Counted from the stretch's first letter, positions 19,009-28,645 are shown. The stretch: DNA of 64,000 nucleotides from an uncultured Alphaproteobacteria bacterium (GCA_902621165.1 CACNKX010000003.1:62001-126000); one strand, 5' to 3'. Made by a program: numbers and translations. Notes: generated by a model not told the origin, from the sequence alone.

Positions 19009-19669
19009 AAAAAAAATTTTTAAATTTTCTATATCTCAAAAAATTTTAGCTTTTATAGGTTATCTATATATCTTATTCGTATGTTACACTTCTAAAATAC
19101 AGATTATAAACTCTGAATTACCAGAAAAATTGTGGAGAGAAAATAAACCATTTATTTTAGCATTTTGGCATGGTCAATTAATGATGATAGGACATGTATG
19201 GAAAAGTAAAGCTGTGTTAAATATGTTAGCATCTAGTCATAGTGATGGTCGTTTTGGTGCATATGTTGCAGGTCATTTCAATTTAAAAAATGTTTCTATA
19301 ATGTCAAAAAATAAATCACCTTCATTAAGAAAAGTATTTAAAATTTTAAAAGATAATAATTATATCGGTATTACTCCTGACGGACCAAGAGGTCCAAATA
19401 AGAAAGTCTCAGAAGGAATTATAAAAATTGCAATACATTCTCAAGTTCCAATTATACCACTTGGTTTTGCGTCAAATAAAAATCTTAAACTTAAATCTTG
19501 GGACTCATTTTTAATAACATATCCATTTTCAAAATGTAGATTTGTCTGGGGTGAACCAATTACTATTCCTTCTTCTACTAAAGAAGATGATTTAGATAAA
19601 TATAGGAATTTCTTGGAAGAAAAAATTAATGATTGCATGGTATCAGCAGAAAAAAATCTAAATGCTTAG
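18998..19669 (+). CDS. lysophospholipid acyltransferase family protein (DUF374)
   Basis: A 223-residue protein with one N-terminal helix. The acyltransferase block is LAFWHGQLMMIG, and GITPDGPRGPNKKVS is the second conserved block. This DUF374 group commonly sits with waaA in proteobacteria and is thought to acylate lipid A or its precursors. It overlaps the exporter gene by 11 bases and waaA by 8. Confidence 0.85.
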   Translation: MSFKKKIFKFSISQKILAFIGYLYILFVCYTSKIQIINSELPEKLWRENKPFILAFWHGQLMMIGHVWKSKAVLNMLASSHSDGRFGAYVAGHFNLKNVSIMSKNKSPSLRKVFKILKDNNYIGITPDGPRGPNKKVSEGIIKIAIHSQVPIIPLGFASNKNLKLKSWDSFLITYPFSKCRFVWGEPITIPSSTKEDDLDKYRNFLEEKINDCMVSAEKNLNA

Positions 19670-20882
19670 AATATATCAAATACTAAGTACTCTTCTCATA
19701 CCAGTAATTATTTTTAATATATTTATTCGCATCTATAGAAAAAAAGAGGACAGACTGAGATTTATTGAAAGGTTTGGAAAACCAACGGTAAAAAAAAATA
19801 GTAAGAAAAAAATATTATGGATACACGCAGCAAGTATTGGCGAGTTTAAATCTTCAGATTTAATTATAGAACGATATCATAAAGTATTTGATATCTTAGT
19901 GACTACAACAACAAAATCTTCTGGGGAATATATTAAGGAGTTTTATAAAAATAAAATTATCCATCAATATATCCCATTTGATGTTTCTCTATGGTGTTCA
20001 AGATTTTTAAACTTTTGGAAACCAAATCTGATTCTATGGATAGAGTCAGATATTTGGCCAAATATGCTTAATAAAATTCGAGTTAAAAATATCAACTGTT
20101 TATATTTAAATGCAAGGATTTCTCCAACTTCTTTTAAAAAATGGAAAAGTACAAAAAATTTCTACAGAAATTCATTAAAGAGTTTTAATAAAATTTTTGC
20201 ACAAAGCAAAGATGACAAAAAAAGAATTCAAGAATTAACAAACTTACAAATTGACTATATTGGAAATTTAAAATTAGCTAAGAATAATAACAATTCTTCA
20301 ATAAATAAAGATCAAACAAATACAATCTTAATTGCAAGTACTCATTCTAATGAAGAAAAAGAGATAATTAAATGTATTAAAAAAACAATTCGTAAATTTA
20401 ATTTACAAATTTATCTTGCGCCAAGACATCCAGAAAGAATTGCTACAATTAAGCAAGAATTAAATAAAGAAGGATTTAATATTTCTTTAGAGTCTAAAAA
20501 AGAATTTGAAGAAAATAATATTGTAATAATTGATAGTTTTGGAAAATTAGAACAATATTTTAAAATTAGTGATTTAGTTATTTTAGGGGGTTCTTTTTTA
20601 AAAAATATTGGGGGACATAATCCTATAGAGCCTGCAAGTTATGGATGTGCCATTATTAGTGGTAAACATGTTGATAATTGGACTAATATTTATGAAGATA
20701 TGGTAAAAGCAAATTCATGTATAATGGTAAATAGGTTTGAAGATATTGATATAAAGATGAAAGAATTACTAAATAATAATTTGGAAATTAAAAAAATCCA
20801 AGCAAGTGCACTTGAATTTTCAAATAGATCTTTTTTTGAAAAAGAAAAGCTTTTCAAAGACATTGAAAAGTACATTAATTAA
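19662..20882 (+). CDS. waaA: 3-deoxy-D-manno-octulosonic acid transferase
   Basis: A membrane-anchored GT30 glycosyltransferase adding Kdo to lipid IVA (406 residues). The N-terminal domain has HAASIGEFKSSD with the family Glu, then ILWIESDIWPNML. The C-terminal CMP-Kdo-binding half includes LAPRHPERI, GSFLKNIGGHNPIEPA. The N-terminal TM anchor is YQILSTLLIPVIIFNIFI. It sits between the acyltransferase and lpxK genes. Confidence 0.96.
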   Translation: MLRIYQILSTLLIPVIIFNIFIRIYRKKEDRLRFIERFGKPTVKKNSKKKILWIHAASIGEFKSSDLIIERYHKVFDILVTTTTKSSGEYIKEFYKNKIIHQYIPFDVSLWCSRFLNFWKPNLILWIESDIWPNMLNKIRVKNINCLYLNARISPTSFKKWKSTKNFYRNSLKSFNKIFAQSKDDKKRIQELTNLQIDYIGNLKLAKNNNNSSINKDQTNTILIASTHSNEEKEIIKCIKKTIRKFNLQIYLAPRHPERIATIKQELNKEGFNISLESKKEFEENNIVIIDSFGKLEQYFKISDLVILGGSFLKNIGGHNPIEPASYGCAIISGKHVDNWTNIYEDMVKANSCIMVNRFEDIDIKMKELLNNNLEIKKIQASALEFSNRSFFEKEKLFKDIEKYIN

Positions 20883-20883
20883 A

Positions 20884-21882
20884 ATGCTTAAAGCTCCTAA
20901 ATTTTGGTATAAAAAAAACGATACATATTTATCGAACTCTTTATACCCACTTTCATTACTATTTAGATTTGGAACAAAAATAAGAAATTTTATTAGCAGA
21001 AAATCACCCTCTAGCATTCCAGTAATTTGTATTGGAAATATAGTGGTGGGAGGAGCTGGTAAAACACCAGTTGCTTTAAAAATTGGAAATTTATTAAAAC
21101 TTAATGGATATAATCCTCATTTTGTTTCAAGAGGATATGGAGGCGTTGAAAAATCTAATGTTCTTGTTAAAGAATGGCACTCAGCAAAAAGTGTTGGAGA
21201 TGAATCCTTGTTGTTAGCTGAAGTTGCGCCAACTTGGATTGGTCAAGATAGAAACAAATCCTTTATTTTAGCTAAAGAAAAAGGTGCCGATTGTATTATT
21301 ATGGATGATGGTTTTCAAAATTCAGCTCTTCAAAAAGATTTTTCAATTATAGTAATTAATGGTGAACAGGGCTTTGGAAATAAAAGAGTAATCCCATCTG
21401 GTCCTCTTAGAGAGAGTATATCAAGTGGTATTTCCAGAGCAAATCTTGTAATCGTAATTGGAGAAATATCTGAAGATGTAAAAGATAAAATTCCCAGCAC
21501 TGTCCCTATTATTCATGCTAAATTTCAAATAAGCACAGATAATAAAATATACAAAAATCAAAAAGTTACAGCTTTTGCAGGTATTGCTTATCCAGAAAAA
21601 TTTTATAACTCTCTTTCTGAACAAGGTGCTATTTTAGAAAAAAAAATCAGCTACCCTGATCATCATATTTTTGATGAAAATGATATGTTAAATCTAGCAG
21701 AAAATGCAAATCTTACAAAATCAGTACTAGTTACTACAAAAAAAGATTTTGTTAGAATCCCTAAATCTTATCGATCTTTAGTAAGCACTTTGAATGGGGA
21801 AATTAAATTTGAAGATGAAAATCTACTTAAAGAAATATTAGGTAACATTTTAGAGAATAAGATAAATGATTTAGCAAAATGA
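20884..21882 (+). CDS. lpxK: tetraacyldisaccharide 4'-kinase
   Basis: The lipid A kinase that phosphorylates the 4' position (332 residues). The Walker A-like loop is IGNIVVGGAGKTPV, followed by SRGYGG, VGDESLLLAE, and the catalytic-region MDDGFQN. The open frame extends upstream to 20806 inside waaA, but the ATG at 20884, two bases after the waaA stop, gives the usual start LKAPKFWY. Confidence 0.96.
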   Translation: MLKAPKFWYKKNDTYLSNSLYPLSLLFRFGTKIRNFISRKSPSSIPVICIGNIVVGGAGKTPVALKIGNLLKLNGYNPHFVSRGYGGVEKSNVLVKEWHSAKSVGDESLLLAEVAPTWIGQDRNKSFILAKEKGADCIIMDDGFQNSALQKDFSIIVINGEQGFGNKRVIPSGPLRESISSGISRANLVIVIGEISEDVKDKIPSTVPIIHAKFQISTDNKIYKNQKVTAFAGIAYPEKFYNSLSEQGAILEKKISYPDHHIFDENDMLNLAENANLTKSVLVTTKKDFVRIPKSYRSLVSTLNGEIKFEDENLLKEILGNILENKINDLAK

Positions 21883-22742
21883 AAAATATAATTTATTTTT
21901 TTGAATATATTATAGTTTTTTTAATACTTTTCTTATTTAAACTTTTGCCACTAAATATATCGGCTAAGTTTGGTTCTTTTTTGTTTAGTACATTTGGTAA
22001 ATTATCGGGTGCAAACAAAACTGCGATTAAAAACTGCAAATATGTATTTCCCAATATGAAAGAGAAGGAAGTTAAAAGTATAGTTAAAAAAAGTTGGGAT
22101 AATCTTGGAAGAACAATTTCTGAACTTCCTAGGTTAAACTATTTATTTGATAAAAAAAAAATAAATTACAATAAAATTGAAAATATTGAAAATTTAATCA
22201 AAAATAATTCTCAAGCCATATTTATATGTATTCATCAGTCTAATTGGGAAGTTGTAGTACCTAGTTTAGATAGAATTGGTATAAATCTAGGTGCAGTATA
22301 TAGACATATTAATAATCATTTTTTAGATAAATTATTATTAAAAATTAGAACAAATTCGCTTGTATCATCTAAGAGTTTTTATACTCCAAAAGGAAAAAAA
22401 AGTGCAAAAGATATTACTGAAGCTATAAGAAACTCTTTATCAATGTTGGTTGTAATTGATCAAAAAGATTCTTCTGGCGAAGAGGTTTTATTTTTTAAAC
22501 GTAAAGTTAAAACACAAACAGGTTTTTTAAAACTAGCCAGAAAATATAAATTACCAATCATCCCAATTAAAAATAAAAGAATTTATAATGGTAAAATTGA
22601 GCTAACCTTTCTTGAACCTTTTTATCACAATGATCTAAATATTAGTGATAATCAAATGATGGAAAAGATACATCATAAAATAGAAGATTGGATTAGATCA
22701 GAACCCTCTCAGTGGTTCTGGCAACACAAGAGATTTAGTTAA
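21879..22742 (+). CDS. lpxL: lauroyl/myristoyl acyltransferase of lipid A synthesis
   Basis: A membrane acyltransferase of the LpxL/HtrB family (287 residues). The catalytic motif is HQSNWE in FICIHQSNWEVV, with YRHINNHFLD and DQKDSSGEEVLFFKR downstream and the terminal WFWQHKRF typical of the family. It starts within the lpxK stop (ATGA) and its 3' end overlaps the convergent xseA gene by eight bases. I cannot tell LpxL from LpxM specificity. Confidence 0.9.
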   Translation: MKNIIYFFEYIIVFLILFLFKLLPLNISAKFGSFLFSTFGKLSGANKTAIKNCKYVFPNMKEKEVKSIVKKSWDNLGRTISELPRLNYLFDKKKINYNKIENIENLIKNNSQAIFICIHQSNWEVVVPSLDRIGINLGAVYRHINNHFLDKLLLKIRTNSLVSSKSFYTPKGKKSAKDITEAIRNSLSMLVVIDQKDSSGEEVLFFKRKVKTQTGFLKLARKYKLPIIPIKNKRIYNGKIELTFLEPFYHNDLNISDNQMMEKIHHKIEDWIRSEPSQWFWQHKRFS

Positions 22743-24066
22743 TTTTTTTTACCTTAATATCAATTGTGCCATCAATAAGCTTAACCGATAATTGATCATT
22801 GGTATTAATTTTTTTTGTAGTCTTAACAATTTTTTTTTTATTCATCAAAATAGAGTATCCCTTTTTAAGATTTGAAGAAATAGAATTTGAATTAAGTAAT
22901 CTGATGTTTGCTTTATATTTTTCAAGATTATCTTTGTAGTTATTAGCAATATTTAAATTAAGATTTTTTGAAAGATTATTTATCTTTGTTTGTGTCAAGC
23001 TTACTAAAGAATCTGGAGAAATTACAGATTTACCTAAATTTATGAGACTCAATTTAGATATGCTAAATTTGTTTTCAATTGATAATGTTAAATTTTTAAA
23101 ATCATCTAAAAGCTTCTCCTTGTAATTATTTACTATTGAGCTTGGTGATTTAAGAAACTTATTTAAATATTCGAAATTTTCCTTTTTGGACTGGATTTGT
23201 GAATTAACTTTTGTGTTTAACCTAAGTTGTAAATTTTTAATTTTTTCTATTAATTCAAATCTAACTGGGGTAGCTTTTTCAGCTGCCGCGGTTGGTGTAG
23301 ACGCTCTCAAATCTGATACTAAATCAATAATTGTTGTATCTGTTTCATGACCTATTGCTGAAATTATTGGTATTTTTGATTCAAAAACACTTGTTGCAAG
23401 ATTTTCATCATTAAATGCCATTAAGTCTTCGGTACTTCCTCCACCTCTAGCAACAATAAGAATATCTGGTTTACCAGATTTAAGTTTGTTGAAACCTTCG
23501 ATAGCATTTATAATGCTATCTGCAGCGTCAACACCTTGTACAGAAACAGGCCATATATCTAAAGGCATTGGAAAACGATCATTCACTCTATTAATTATGT
23601 CGTGTACTACAGAACCAGTGGGAGATGTAATTATACCTAATCTCTCAGGTAAAAAAGGTAATGGGATTTTTTTATCTTCATCAAAATAGCCTTTTTTTTG
23701 AAGTCTTTTTTTTCTTTCTTCAATGAGTTTTAGAAGTGCCCCCTCTCCTGCAATTTCAATTTTATCAATATCTATCTGGTAGGTAGTTTTATAGCGAGAC
23801 CAGGTGGTGATTCTACCTGTTGCAATTATTTCTAGCCCTATTTCTGGATTTATATCTAAATATTTTTTTTTCTGATCCCAAATAACTCCACTTAAAATTG
23901 AATCTTCGTCTTTAAGTGTTAGATAAATTTGCCCTCTTGTTGCAGTTTTTACCTCAGAAATTTCTCCTTTAATTCTTACATAATTAAAATTGGACTCAAT
24001 TACTTCTTTAAATGCATGATTAAATTCTGAAACTTCAAATTCGGGTATATTAATTTTATCTATCAT
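22735..24066 (-). CDS. xseA: exodeoxyribonuclease VII large subunit
   Basis: The large subunit of the single-strand-specific nuclease ExoVII (443 residues). The N-terminal OB fold contains RIKGEISEVK, the catalytic core has LGIITSPTGSVVHDI, IVARGGGSTEDLMAFN and ISAIGHETDTTI, followed by DLRASTPTAAAE and a long coiled-coil region to about residue 390. The small subunit gene xseB is not in the window. Confidence 0.97.
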   Translation of the reverse strand: MIDKINIPEFEVSEFNHAFKEVIESNFNYVRIKGEISEVKTATRGQIYLTLKDEDSILSGVIWDQKKKYLDINPEIGLEIIATGRITTWSRYKTTYQIDIDKIEIAGEGALLKLIEERKKRLQKKGYFDEDKKIPLPFLPERLGIITSPTGSVVHDIINRVNDRFPMPLDIWPVSVQGVDAADSIINAIEGFNKLKSGKPDILIVARGGGSTEDLMAFNDENLATSVFESKIPIISAIGHETDTTIIDLVSDLRASTPTAAAEKATPVRFELIEKIKNLQLRLNTKVNSQIQSKKENFEYLNKFLKSPSSIVNNYKEKLLDDFKNLTLSIENKFSISKLSLINLGKSVISPDSLVSLTQTKINNLSKNLNLNIANNYKDNLEKYKANIRLLNSNSISSNLKKGYSILMNKKKIVKTTKKINTNDQLSVKLIDGTIDIKVKKIN

Positions 24067-24511
24067 GCTTATTTTTAAAAAATTTTTTTAATAAATTACT
24101 ACATTCTTTTTCCATAATGCCACCATAAATAGTTGGCATAAATATATTTTCTCTTTGAAAAGCTACTCGGAGTCTTTCAATTCCTCCATTTTTTTCATCA
24201 TATGCACCAAAATATAGATCTTTAATATGTACTTCACTTATTGCGCTAGCGCACATTGTGCATGGTTCCAAGGTAACAAATAATGTCATATTTTCTAAAT
24301 ATTTAAGTTTTAGTCTTTCACAAGTTTCTTGAATAAGATTTAATTCACAATGTTTGATAGCATTTTTATTTTTATTTACTGTGTTGTAGCTTCTGGCTAC
24401 AATATTGTTCGTTGTATTATCAACAAGTATTCCTCCAACTGGAACCTCATTTAAATTATAAGCTTTGTCTGCTTCAATAATTGCTTCTTTCATAAAAAAA
24501 TCAACGTTCAT
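24056..24511 (-). CDS. tadA: tRNA-specific adenosine deaminase
   Basis: Makes inosine at the wobble position of tRNA-Arg(ACG). The zinc ligands appear as His and Glu in KHCELNLI and the two Cys of LEPCTMC; the usual HAE motif is HCE here, with ligand and proton shuttle kept. The C-terminal GGIMEKECSNLLKKFF helix is typical. ATG at 24511 is preferred over GTG at 24523; neither has a clear ribosome site. It overlaps xseA by 11 bases and is divergent from the puuD-like gene. Confidence 0.9.
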   Translation of the reverse strand: MNVDFFMKEAIIEADKAYNLNEVPVGGILVDNTTNNIVARSYNTVNKNKNAIKHCELNLIQETCERLKLKYLENMTLFVTLEPCTMCASAISEVHIKDLYFGAYDEKNGGIERLRVAFQRENIFMPTIYGGIMEKECSNLLKKFFKNKHDR

Positions 24512-24551
24512 TCTGGAATACACTTATGTTGTACATTATAGTTGAATTATA

Positions 24552-25250
24552 ATGAAAAAACCAATTATTGGAATAACTCTTGATAGTGAAAAAAAGAAAA
24601 CATACTCAAAATTTCCATGGTATGCTTTAAGGGAAAATTATTTAACTTCCTTAACAAAATTTAACGCTATTCCATTTCCTTTGTTACATGAAAAAAAATA
24701 TATTGATGATTTTTGTCATTTAATTGATGGTCTCATTATTACTGGAGGAAATTTTGATATTAATCCCAAATTATATAAAACAAGTAATACTCAATCTAAA
24801 AATATTAAAAATAAGAGAACAAATTTTGAATTAAATATTTTCAATAAATTTTTTAAATACAACAAACCTATATTAGGAATTTGTGGTGGTGCACAACTTA
24901 TCAATGTTGCATGTGGTGGAACATTGATACAAGATTTAAAAAGAGATCCGATAAACCATGAACAAGTGAATCCAAGAAATCAAACTAGTCATAGTGTTAA
25001 TATTTCGAAAAATACTCAACTACATAAAATATGTGGGGCTCAAAAAATAAATGTTAATAGTGCACATCATCAATCAATAAAAAAAGTAGGTAAGGACTTA
25101 AATGTTTCGTGTGCAGCAAATGATGGTGTTATTGAAGGAATAGAACATAAAAAACACAAATGGTGTATTGGCTTACAATGGCATCCTGAATTTTTAATAA
25201 CAAAATATGATATAAAAATAATTAAAAATTTTATTAGTAAAACAAAGTGA
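24552..25250 (+). CDS. gamma-glutamyl-gamma-aminobutyrate hydrolase family protein (C26)
   Basis: A class I amidotransferase-fold hydrolase (232 residues) like PuuD. Catalytic residues are Cys111 in GICGGAQL, His211 and Glu213 in LQWHPE. The N-terminal KPIIGITLDSE and GLIITGGNFDINP fit the family. It would release glutamate from gamma-glutamyl compounds such as those of polyamine breakdown. Its stop overlaps the GTG start of the pseudouridine synthase gene. Confidence 0.9.
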   Translation: MKKPIIGITLDSEKKKTYSKFPWYALRENYLTSLTKFNAIPFPLLHEKKYIDDFCHLIDGLIITGGNFDINPKLYKTSNTQSKNIKNKRTNFELNIFNKFFKYNKPILGICGGAQLINVACGGTLIQDLKRDPINHEQVNPRNQTSHSVNISKNTQLHKICGAQKINVNSAHHQSIKKVGKDLNVSCAANDGVIEGIEHKKHKWCIGLQWHPEFLITKYDIKIIKNFISKTK

Positions 25251-25939
25251 ATATTAGAATTTCAAAATATCTATCAAGTGCTGGAATTTGTTCACGAAGA
25301 GATGCAGAAAAATTAATTGTAGAAAAAAAAATTAAAATTAATAATCAAGTATGCCTTCATCCAAGTCATAAAGTAAGTAATTTAGATATAATTAAGGTTA
25401 ATAATAAAATTGTTAAAAAAGCAAATAAAGTTGAAGTATGGAAGTTATACAAACCAATAAAATATATTTGTAGTACAAAAGATAATTTAGGTAGAAAAAA
25501 AATTTTTGATTTATTACCAAAAAATGTCGGTCAATTAATAAGTGTAGGAAGATTGGATTATATGAGTGAAGGATTGATTTTGCTAACTAATAATGGTGAT
25601 TATTCAAGATATTTAGAACATCCATCTTCAAACATTGAACGGATCTATAGAGTTTGTATAAATAGCAATGTAGAAAATACTGATTTACAAAAAATTAATA
25701 AAGGCATTACAATTAAAGAAATTAGATATAAAAAAATTAAAGTTGCCTTTGAAAAGAAATTAAAAAATCATAGTTGGTTAATTTTTAAACTTAAAGAAGG
25801 AAAAAATAGAGAAATTAGAAATATTTGTAATTATTTTTCATGGAATATTGTTAAATTAATAAGAATTGCATATGGCCCTTATAAGCTTGGAAGACTTAAA
25901 GAAGGGCAATTTCAAAAATTAAATTCAATTAGCAAATGA
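25247..25939 (+). CDS. 23S rRNA pseudouridine synthase, RluB/RsuA family
   Basis: A 230-residue RsuA-family enzyme. The N-terminal S4 RNA-binding domain is RISKYLSSAGICSRRDAEKL; the catalytic aspartate lies in VGRLDYMSEGLILLTNNG; KEGKNREIRN near the C terminus is the family motif. The GTG start overlaps the previous stop. RluB (U2605 of 23S rRNA) is the best guess, but RluE/RsuA-type specificity cannot be excluded. Confidence 0.9.
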   Translation: MNIRISKYLSSAGICSRRDAEKLIVEKKIKINNQVCLHPSHKVSNLDIIKVNNKIVKKANKVEVWKLYKPIKYICSTKDNLGRKKIFDLLPKNVGQLISVGRLDYMSEGLILLTNNGDYSRYLEHPSSNIERIYRVCINSNVENTDLQKINKGITIKEIRYKKIKVAFEKKLKNHSWLIFKLKEGKNREIRNICNYFSWNIVKLIRIAYGPYKLGRLKEGQFQKLNSISK

Positions 25940-26496
25940 TACAGATTACTGGAGGAAAGTTTAAGCAAAAAAAATTAGCTAGTATTAATGATTTTGTAAG
26001 ACCAACTTCTTCTCTAAAAAGAGAAGCTTTCTTTTCAATTATTGAAAGTTATGCAATCAAAAATTCTATCGAATTATATAAAAATCAAATTTTTTTAGAT
26101 CTTTTTGCAGGAATTGGCACAATGGGTTTAGAAGCAATTTCAAGAGGCATGAGTGAAGTAATTTTTTTTGAGAATAATATTAAAGTTCTTAAAATTTTAA
26201 AAAAAAATTGCTTAAGTATTTGTAAAAATAATCAATTTAAAATTTATGAAGAAGACCTTATTCATTCTAAATTAGAAATAGAATTTCAAAATATTTCAGT
26301 TGTTTATATTGATCCACCATATGCAAAGTATAATTTAACAAATCTTTTAGAAAATTTATCAAGTAACATTAAAAATACTACAGTGATTGGTTTAGAAACG
26401 GGTGTGAAAGATAATATTGTAATTCCAGAAAATTTAAATCTGCTTCAAAAAAAGACTTACGGTAAAACAATAATTTATATTTTTAAATTATCTTAA
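25936..26496 (+). CDS. rsmD: 16S rRNA (guanine966-N2)-methyltransferase
   Basis: A Rossmann-fold methyltransferase (186 residues). It has the opening IQITGGKFKQKKL, the family segment RPTSSLKREAFFSII, the SAM loop LDLFAGIGTMGLEA and the catalytic DPPY motif in VYIDPPYAK. It starts in the stop of the pseudouridine synthase (ATGA) and its end overlaps the convergent pgi by nine bases. Confidence 0.95.
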   Translation: MIQITGGKFKQKKLASINDFVRPTSSLKREAFFSIIESYAIKNSIELYKNQIFLDLFAGIGTMGLEAISRGMSEVIFFENNIKVLKILKKNCLSICKNNQFKIYEEDLIHSKLEIEFQNISVVYIDPPYAKYNLTNLLENLSSNIKNTTVIGLETGVKDNIVIPENLNLLQKKTYGKTIIYIFKLS

Positions 26497-27687
26497 ATAG
26501 GTTTTAGTTAGTTTTTTACCTTGTTCAACAGCAGGTTGATCGAAAGGATCAACATCTAAATACATACAGGAAGCAATAGTTTCTATTATACTAAAAGATA
26601 ATAATTTACCTAAGTTTTGTTCATCTATTTTAGGAATATAGATTTCTCTAAAACTAAAATTATTTAATTTAAAAGTTTCAATGGTTGCGCGCTGTTCAGC
26701 TTCCATTAAATCTCCCATTGTTTTATCTTTAAAATAGTCAATATCGGTATTTTCAAACATATTATTATTTATTTTTATGCCCTTATTTGCATGATCTGTA
26801 GTGATAAAGGTGAAATATTTATCTTTAGGTCCATCTAAATACAGTTGTAATTGACTATGTTGATCAGTGGTCCCTACTGAATGAATTGCTGTAATACCTT
26901 TATTATTTTTTCCAATACTTTCTGCCCAAAGTTGCAGATACCATTTTCCAAAAAAATAAAGTGAATCAGAATATGTCATTAAAACATTATTAGTAAATTT
27001 TATATTTTCTTTTTGAGTTAAATATCTTCCAAGATCATAAGGTCTATAATTATCAATATTATTTATTACTTCAGATGCTCCACTAAAAAGTTCATTAATA
27101 TTTAATCCAGAAATGATTGCAGGAACTATACCAACATTGGTAAATATAGAGTATCTGCCTCCAACATCTTTATGATGCTCTAATAGTAAACAATTATTAT
27201 CTTTTGCAATTTTAAAAAGTGGTGATTCTTTAAATTCAGTTATGATTAAAGTATTTGAAAAAAATGCTTCAACTTTATTAGCTTCTGTTGCTTTTTGATA
27301 AAGACATGAAAATTGTGATAATGTTTCGGGAGTAGTTCCCGATTTTGAAATAACCAAGAAGCCAGTTAGCTCAAAATTAATATTTTGAAAATTTTTTTCA
27401 AAATTAATAGGATCAACATTATCATAAAATTCTAAGATAATTTTATTATTGGAAATAATATTATTTAATGCTCTAGCTCCTAAATTTGAACCTCCTGTAC
27501 CAAATACAATTATTTTTTCCTTTTTCTCTTTAAATTGTTTTGAAATTTTAATGGTTTCTTCTAATAAATTTTTATCTGAAACAATATTCAGAGAAGGAAG
27601 TTTTTCTATTAAATTAGTTATACTTTGATCAGTATCTTTATTTTGAGTGATTTTGTCAAAATTTGAATTAAAGTATTTTATTTCCAT
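26488..27687 (-). CDS. pgi: glucose-6-phosphate isomerase
   Basis: Interconverts glucose-6-phosphate and fructose-6-phosphate. It is a short form (399 residues versus about 550 in E. coli). Visible blocks are GTGGSNLGARAL (sugar phosphate loop), SKSGTTPETLSQF, HKDVGGRYSIFTNVG, the Glu-region in WYLQLWAESIGKN, DQHSQLQLYLDGP and DQPAVEQGKKL. It links the sugar uptake genes of the window to central metabolism. Confidence 0.96.
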   Translation of the reverse strand: MEIKYFNSNFDKITQNKDTDQSITNLIEKLPSLNIVSDKNLLEETIKISKQFKEKKEKIIVFGTGGSNLGARALNNIISNNKIILEFYDNVDPINFEKNFQNINFELTGFLVISKSGTTPETLSQFSCLYQKATEANKVEAFFSNTLIITEFKESPLFKIAKDNNCLLLEHHKDVGGRYSIFTNVGIVPAIISGLNINELFSGASEVINNIDNYRPYDLGRYLTQKENIKFTNNVLMTYSDSLYFFGKWYLQLWAESIGKNNKGITAIHSVGTTDQHSQLQLYLDGPKDKYFTFITTDHANKGIKINNNMFENTDIDYFKDKTMGDLMEAEQRATIETFKLNNFSFREIYIPKIDEQNLGKLLSFSIIETIASCMYLDVDPFDQPAVEQGKKLTKTYLR

Positions 27688-27695
27688 TTATAAAA

Positions 27696-28196
27696 TTAAA
27701 AGAAGAAAAATCTTTTTTTCTTTTTAGGTTCGCCTTCTCCGTCATCTTCATTTTCTTCTTTACTGTTGAAAAAGAAAAATCTTTTCTTCTTTTTTGGCTC
27801 TTCTATATTTTCACTTTCAACATCTGTATTATCTTGGCTTATTTCATCTTCTGAGTTTCCATCAAGATCTTCCCTGATACTATTATCTACTTGATCTGCT
27901 TCAGTTTCTTTTAAAATATTGTCGATAACAGAATTTTCAGAAGGTGTTTCATCACTTTCTTCATCCAGACCAAAGAGAATTTCCTTTGCAAGCTCAGTAT
28001 CGGTATCATCAATATCTTTTGATTCAATTTGATCAGGTGGTAGTAAATTAAAATTTGGTGGAATTACTAATGGAGGATTTTCAACTACATTATATTCATC
28101 TATTACTTTTCTTTCTACACCGGCACTACTTCTTATAGTATTACAAGAAGATAGAAAAATTGAGGAAATAATTATTACAAAAATAACTTTTTTCAT
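27696..28196 (-). CDS. BamF-like outer-membrane lipoprotein (DUF3035) with duplicated basic-aromatic tail
   Basis: A 166-residue lipoprotein: signal peptide with lipobox LSSC (Cys about residue 18). The segment RKVIDEYNVVENPPLVIPP, then NFNLLPP, matches the DUF3035/BamF family, an alphaproteobacterial subunit of the beta-barrel assembly machine. The C-terminal half is different: a highly acidic low-complexity stretch, then EPKKKKRFFFF occurring twice (about residues 133-143 and 156-166), the second ending the protein. It overlaps the lspA stop by four bases, and LspA would process its signal. Confidence 0.75.
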   Translation of the reverse strand: MKKVIFVIIISSIFLSSCNTIRSSAGVERKVIDEYNVVENPPLVIPPNFNLLPPDQIESKDIDDTDTELAKEILFGLDEESDETPSENSVIDNILKETEADQVDNSIREDLDGNSEDEISQDNTDVESENIEEPKKKKRFFFFNSKEENEDDGEGEPKKKKRFFFF

Positions 28197-28645
28197 TTTA
28201 CTGTTTTTGATTTTATAAAAAAACTCATTATTAACATGATAATTCCAATTGTAATATAGATATCTGCTAGATTAAATGCTGGCCAATAAAAATTTTCATA
28301 ATGTAGTAAGATAAAATCAACAACATAACTATTTATCAATCTATCAATGATATTTGATAAAGCCCCAATTATAACAAAGAAATAAGCCAGTTTTTCTAGT
28401 TGTTTATCTGATTTAATAAATAAATAAAAAATTAATATAACAACTATTAAGGCTATAAGTATTAATATCCAATGAGAAACATAACCAGAGAATAAACCAA
28501 AAGAAACACCAAAGTTCTGAACATAAACTAAATCAAAATATTCATTGATTTGTATTGATTGATTTAAAAATAAATTATTCTGAATAAAAAATTTTGTTAA
28601 TAAATCTAATAAAATCAAAAAAATAAATACTGCTGTTTTAATCAC
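28193..28645 (-). CDS. lspA: lipoprotein signal peptidase
   Basis: The inner-membrane aspartic peptidase that cleaves prolipoproteins (150 residues, four helices). The two catalytic aspartates are in NIIDRLINSYVVDF and AFNLADIYI. It overlaps ileS by four bases, the classical ribF-ileS-lspA order, and the next gene encodes one of its likely substrates. Confidence 0.97.
   Translation of the reverse strand: MIKTAVFIFLILLDLLTKFFIQNNLFLNQSIQINEYFDLVYVQNFGVSFGLFSGYVSHWILILIALIVVILIFYLFIKSDKQLEKLAYFFVIIGALSNIIDRLINSYVVDFILLHYENFYWPAFNLADIYITIGIIMLIMSFFIKSKTVK

Noticed and set aside
26488-27687. Truncated glucose-6-phosphate isomerase, because it is much shorter than the E. coli enzyme
   Set aside because: All family blocks are present in order and both ends look complete; it is a normal short form.
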